Source: an uncultured Collinsella sp.
GTDB taxonomy: Bacteria; Actinomycetota; Coriobacteriia; Coriobacteriales; Coriobacteriaceae
DNA length: 30,579 nt
Direction: 5' to 3'
Assembly: GCA_934643145.1 (NCBI GenBank)
Contig: CAKUBM010000027.1
Coordinates: forward strand, 1 to 30,579
A program made the translations under genes and the position numbers. This document shows positions 29,269-30,579 of the stretch, in pieces; the first letter of the stretch is position 1; every line of letters starts with the position of its first letter. The notes under the pieces are model-generated. The model was not told where the DNA came from. It did not search any database and was given only the letters and a program-made list of their open reading frames with translations.

Positions 29269-29308
29269 AAAACCCGGGTAGCCAAGTTGTTTGGCTACCC
29301 GGGTTTTT
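29269..29308. terminator. Strong 17-bp bidirectional terminator
   Basis: AAAACCCGGGTAGCCAA (29269-29285) pairs perfectly with TTGGCTACCCGGGTTTT (29291-29307) over a 5-base loop, with T-runs on the 3' side of both strands. It sits 26 bases beyond the surface-protein stop on the minus strand. Confidence 0.9.
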
Positions 29309-29334
29309 GGGTTGTCGATATGTTCGACTGGCTA

Positions 29335-30579
29335 CTAGTGGGTCTTGCGGCGCTTGATCAGCATGATGAGGGCTATCACTACGAGCGTTGCTCCCGCTGC
29401 TGCTGCGGTGGCGACTAGGGCGAATATTTGGTCGCCGGTGTTTGCGAGGTTCTTCGCTGTGGTCGTAGTCTTGACCTTGGCGCCGGTCTTGGTTCCGTCA
29501 TTGGACTTTGGCTTGTCCGGATTCGTCGGGGTCTCGGGGTCCTTTGAGCCTTCGGAATCGGTTGGGCCGGCGGTGTTTACCAGCGTATGGTCCAAGAACT
29601 TCTTGGCGCCCGCACTTGCCTGTGAGAACAGGCGGCGCGTGCGGATCGGGGTGGCATTCACCGTTGTGGGTGCTGTTTCCTCGGTCGCGATATTCGCGAG
29701 CGTCACACCGGTATCGAGGCCAACATCGTTGTAACCCACATGGCAGTAGTACTGCGCGCCGTCATCATCTGCGGTCAGGTCAATCCCAAGCGTCGAGGCC
29801 GTTCCAGCCGCGAGGTTGCCATCGGCACCCACGAGCTTAAACTCTGTCTCGCCGCGGCCCTTGCGGTACCACATATAGGTCGGTGCCAGCCCTGTTTCGC
29901 TATCGTCGGCACCGAGTTGCTTCACATGACCAATCGCCGAGAGCGTCAGGTGGCTTCCCGCCGTGCGCTCAACCGAAGAGTCGTATCCAAGATCCGACCC
30001 CTCCGCAGCATCCGCCGCAGGTCCGCTCACGGTCATCGTCATGCCATCGGGCATGGTCTTGACCGTGATGATTGCCGAGCGAATACCTGTTTCGGTCGTG
30101 GATCCATTCTTAACGGCGGCGATGGCGAATCGATACTCCGTATTGGGCTGCAGCCCATCCCACTTGAGCGAGGTCTGCGTGTTGTCGGCAATCTTCCAGC
30201 TATTGACGACCGCATCCGCCGCATTGCTCTGCAACATGCCTACGCCGTAGCTAAAGCCGTTCTTCTTTGCGAGCACATCGTCCCAGCTAAACGTAACACT
30301 GGCCGAATCAACGGCGTTTGCCGTAAAGCCCGTCACGGCCGGTGCCTTGGGCATCTCGACATCCTTGACGTCATAGCCCACGATCCAGAACTGATCGGTG
30401 TCCTTGGTGCCGAGCTTGTCGCCCGAGCTGGCCTCGAACTTGTCGACATCTACCGCGTTGACGCCCAGGCGCCACGCAAAGCCGTACTTATCCTTCGCAG
30501 CTTCGGGCAGGTTGTCGACGGTGCCGCCGTATTCGGTCGATTCACTCGAGGAGTTACCCGTAGTAAAGCCGGCGTTGGC
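29335..30579 (-). CDS. Sortase-anchored surface protein with FN3 and Ig-like domains (N-terminal part outside window)
   Basis: The minus-strand frame is open from the right edge of the window to the stop at 29335, giving the last 414 residues. It holds a region with GGYETSE/AFGYKDK-type sequence at the edge, a fibronectin type III-like domain (PKAPAVTGFTANAVDSASVT, then WDGLQPNTEYRFAIAAVKNG), an Ig-like domain ending in DDGAQYYCHVGYNDVG, a Pro/Asn/Lys/Asp-rich wall-spanning linker, and a C-terminal sorting signal: LANTGD, a hydrophobic helix, then KRRKTH. LANTG is a variant of the LPXTG sortase motif. It is therefore exported and wall-anchored, with the signal peptide upstream of the window. 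Ligand unknown. Confidence 0.88.
   Translation of the reverse strand, partial: ANAGFTTGNSSSESTEYGGTVDNLPEAAKDKYGFAWRLGVNAVDVDKFEASSGDKLGTKDTDQFWIVGYDVKDVEMPKAPAVTGFTANAVDSASVTFSWDDVLAKKNGFSYGVGMLQSNAADAVVNSWKIADNTQTSLKWDGLQPNTEYRFAIAAVKNGSTTETGIRSAIITVKTMPDGMTMTVSGPAADAAEGSDLGYDSSVERTAGSHLTLSAIGHVKQLGADDSETGLAPTYMWYRKGRGETEFKLVGADGNLAAGTASTLGIDLTADDDGAQYYCHVGYNDVGLDTGVTLANIATEETAPTTVNATPIRTRRLFSQASAGAKKFLDHTLVNTAGPTDSEGSKDPETPTNPDKPKSNDGTKTGAKVKTTTTAKNLANTGDQIFALVATAAAAGATLVVIALIMLIKRRKTH

Overview
The window is GC-rich, tightly packed bacterial DNA. The gene content (many PTS permeases, a KdpD/KdpE pair next to Kup, an LtaS-like sulfatase-fold membrane enzyme, a sortase-anchored surface protein) and the GCC/CGC/GAG-rich codon use suggest a gut actinobacterium of the Coriobacteriia, most likely Collinsella or a close relative. 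This is inference; there is no rRNA or tRNA gene here to confirm it. No CRISPR array, transposase or integrase gene was seen.

Layout. 1-119: 3' end of a probable Gfo/Idh/MocA oxidoreductase. 338-2485: tex. 2486-2866: a gene-free stretch packed with nested inverted repeats. 2867-7227 (minus): transaldolase 1, then an operon reading transaldolase 2 > EIIA > EIIB > UlaA-type EIIC, with a divergent DeoR-family regulator (7228-8019, plus). 8065-8334: the C-terminal third of a HAD phosphatase gene, truncated. 8508-17508: a sugar-catabolism island. Its minus-strand run reads MFS transporter > variant class II aldolase > mannose-family EIIA > EIIB > EIIC > EIID > aldo/keto reductase > alpha/beta-hydrolase; divergent from it are an RpiR regulator and a HAD phosphatase. 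The island uses AGG/AGA arginine codons that tex almost lacks, and it abuts the broken HAD gene, which suggests horizontal acquisition. 17561-17710: a 49-residue membrane protein.

17962-20532: an RlmKL-type 23S rRNA methyltransferase whose first catalytic domain has lost its motifs. 20626-25340 (minus): Kup, a 56-residue membrane protein, a short KdpD lacking the N-terminal cytoplasmic sensor, and KdpE: a potassium module without KdpFABC nearby. 25500-26369: nitroreductase. 26583-28883: LtaS-like phosphoglycerol transferase. 28884-29334: a remarkable non-coding stretch with a 130-bp element bounded by perfect 30-bp inverted repeats, then six copies of a 14-bp motif in alternating orientation at 30/32-bp steps, then a strong terminator. 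29335-30579: C-terminal part of an FN3/Ig-like surface protein ending in an LANTG sorting signal.

How the genes may work together: the two PTS loci each pair import and phosphorylation of a sugar with cytoplasmic C-C bond chemistry (transaldolase in one, aldolase in the other) and a divergent local regulator. The most unusual items are the island with its altered aldolase phosphate loop and esterase-like hydrolase, the degenerate RlmL half, and the alternating-motif array.
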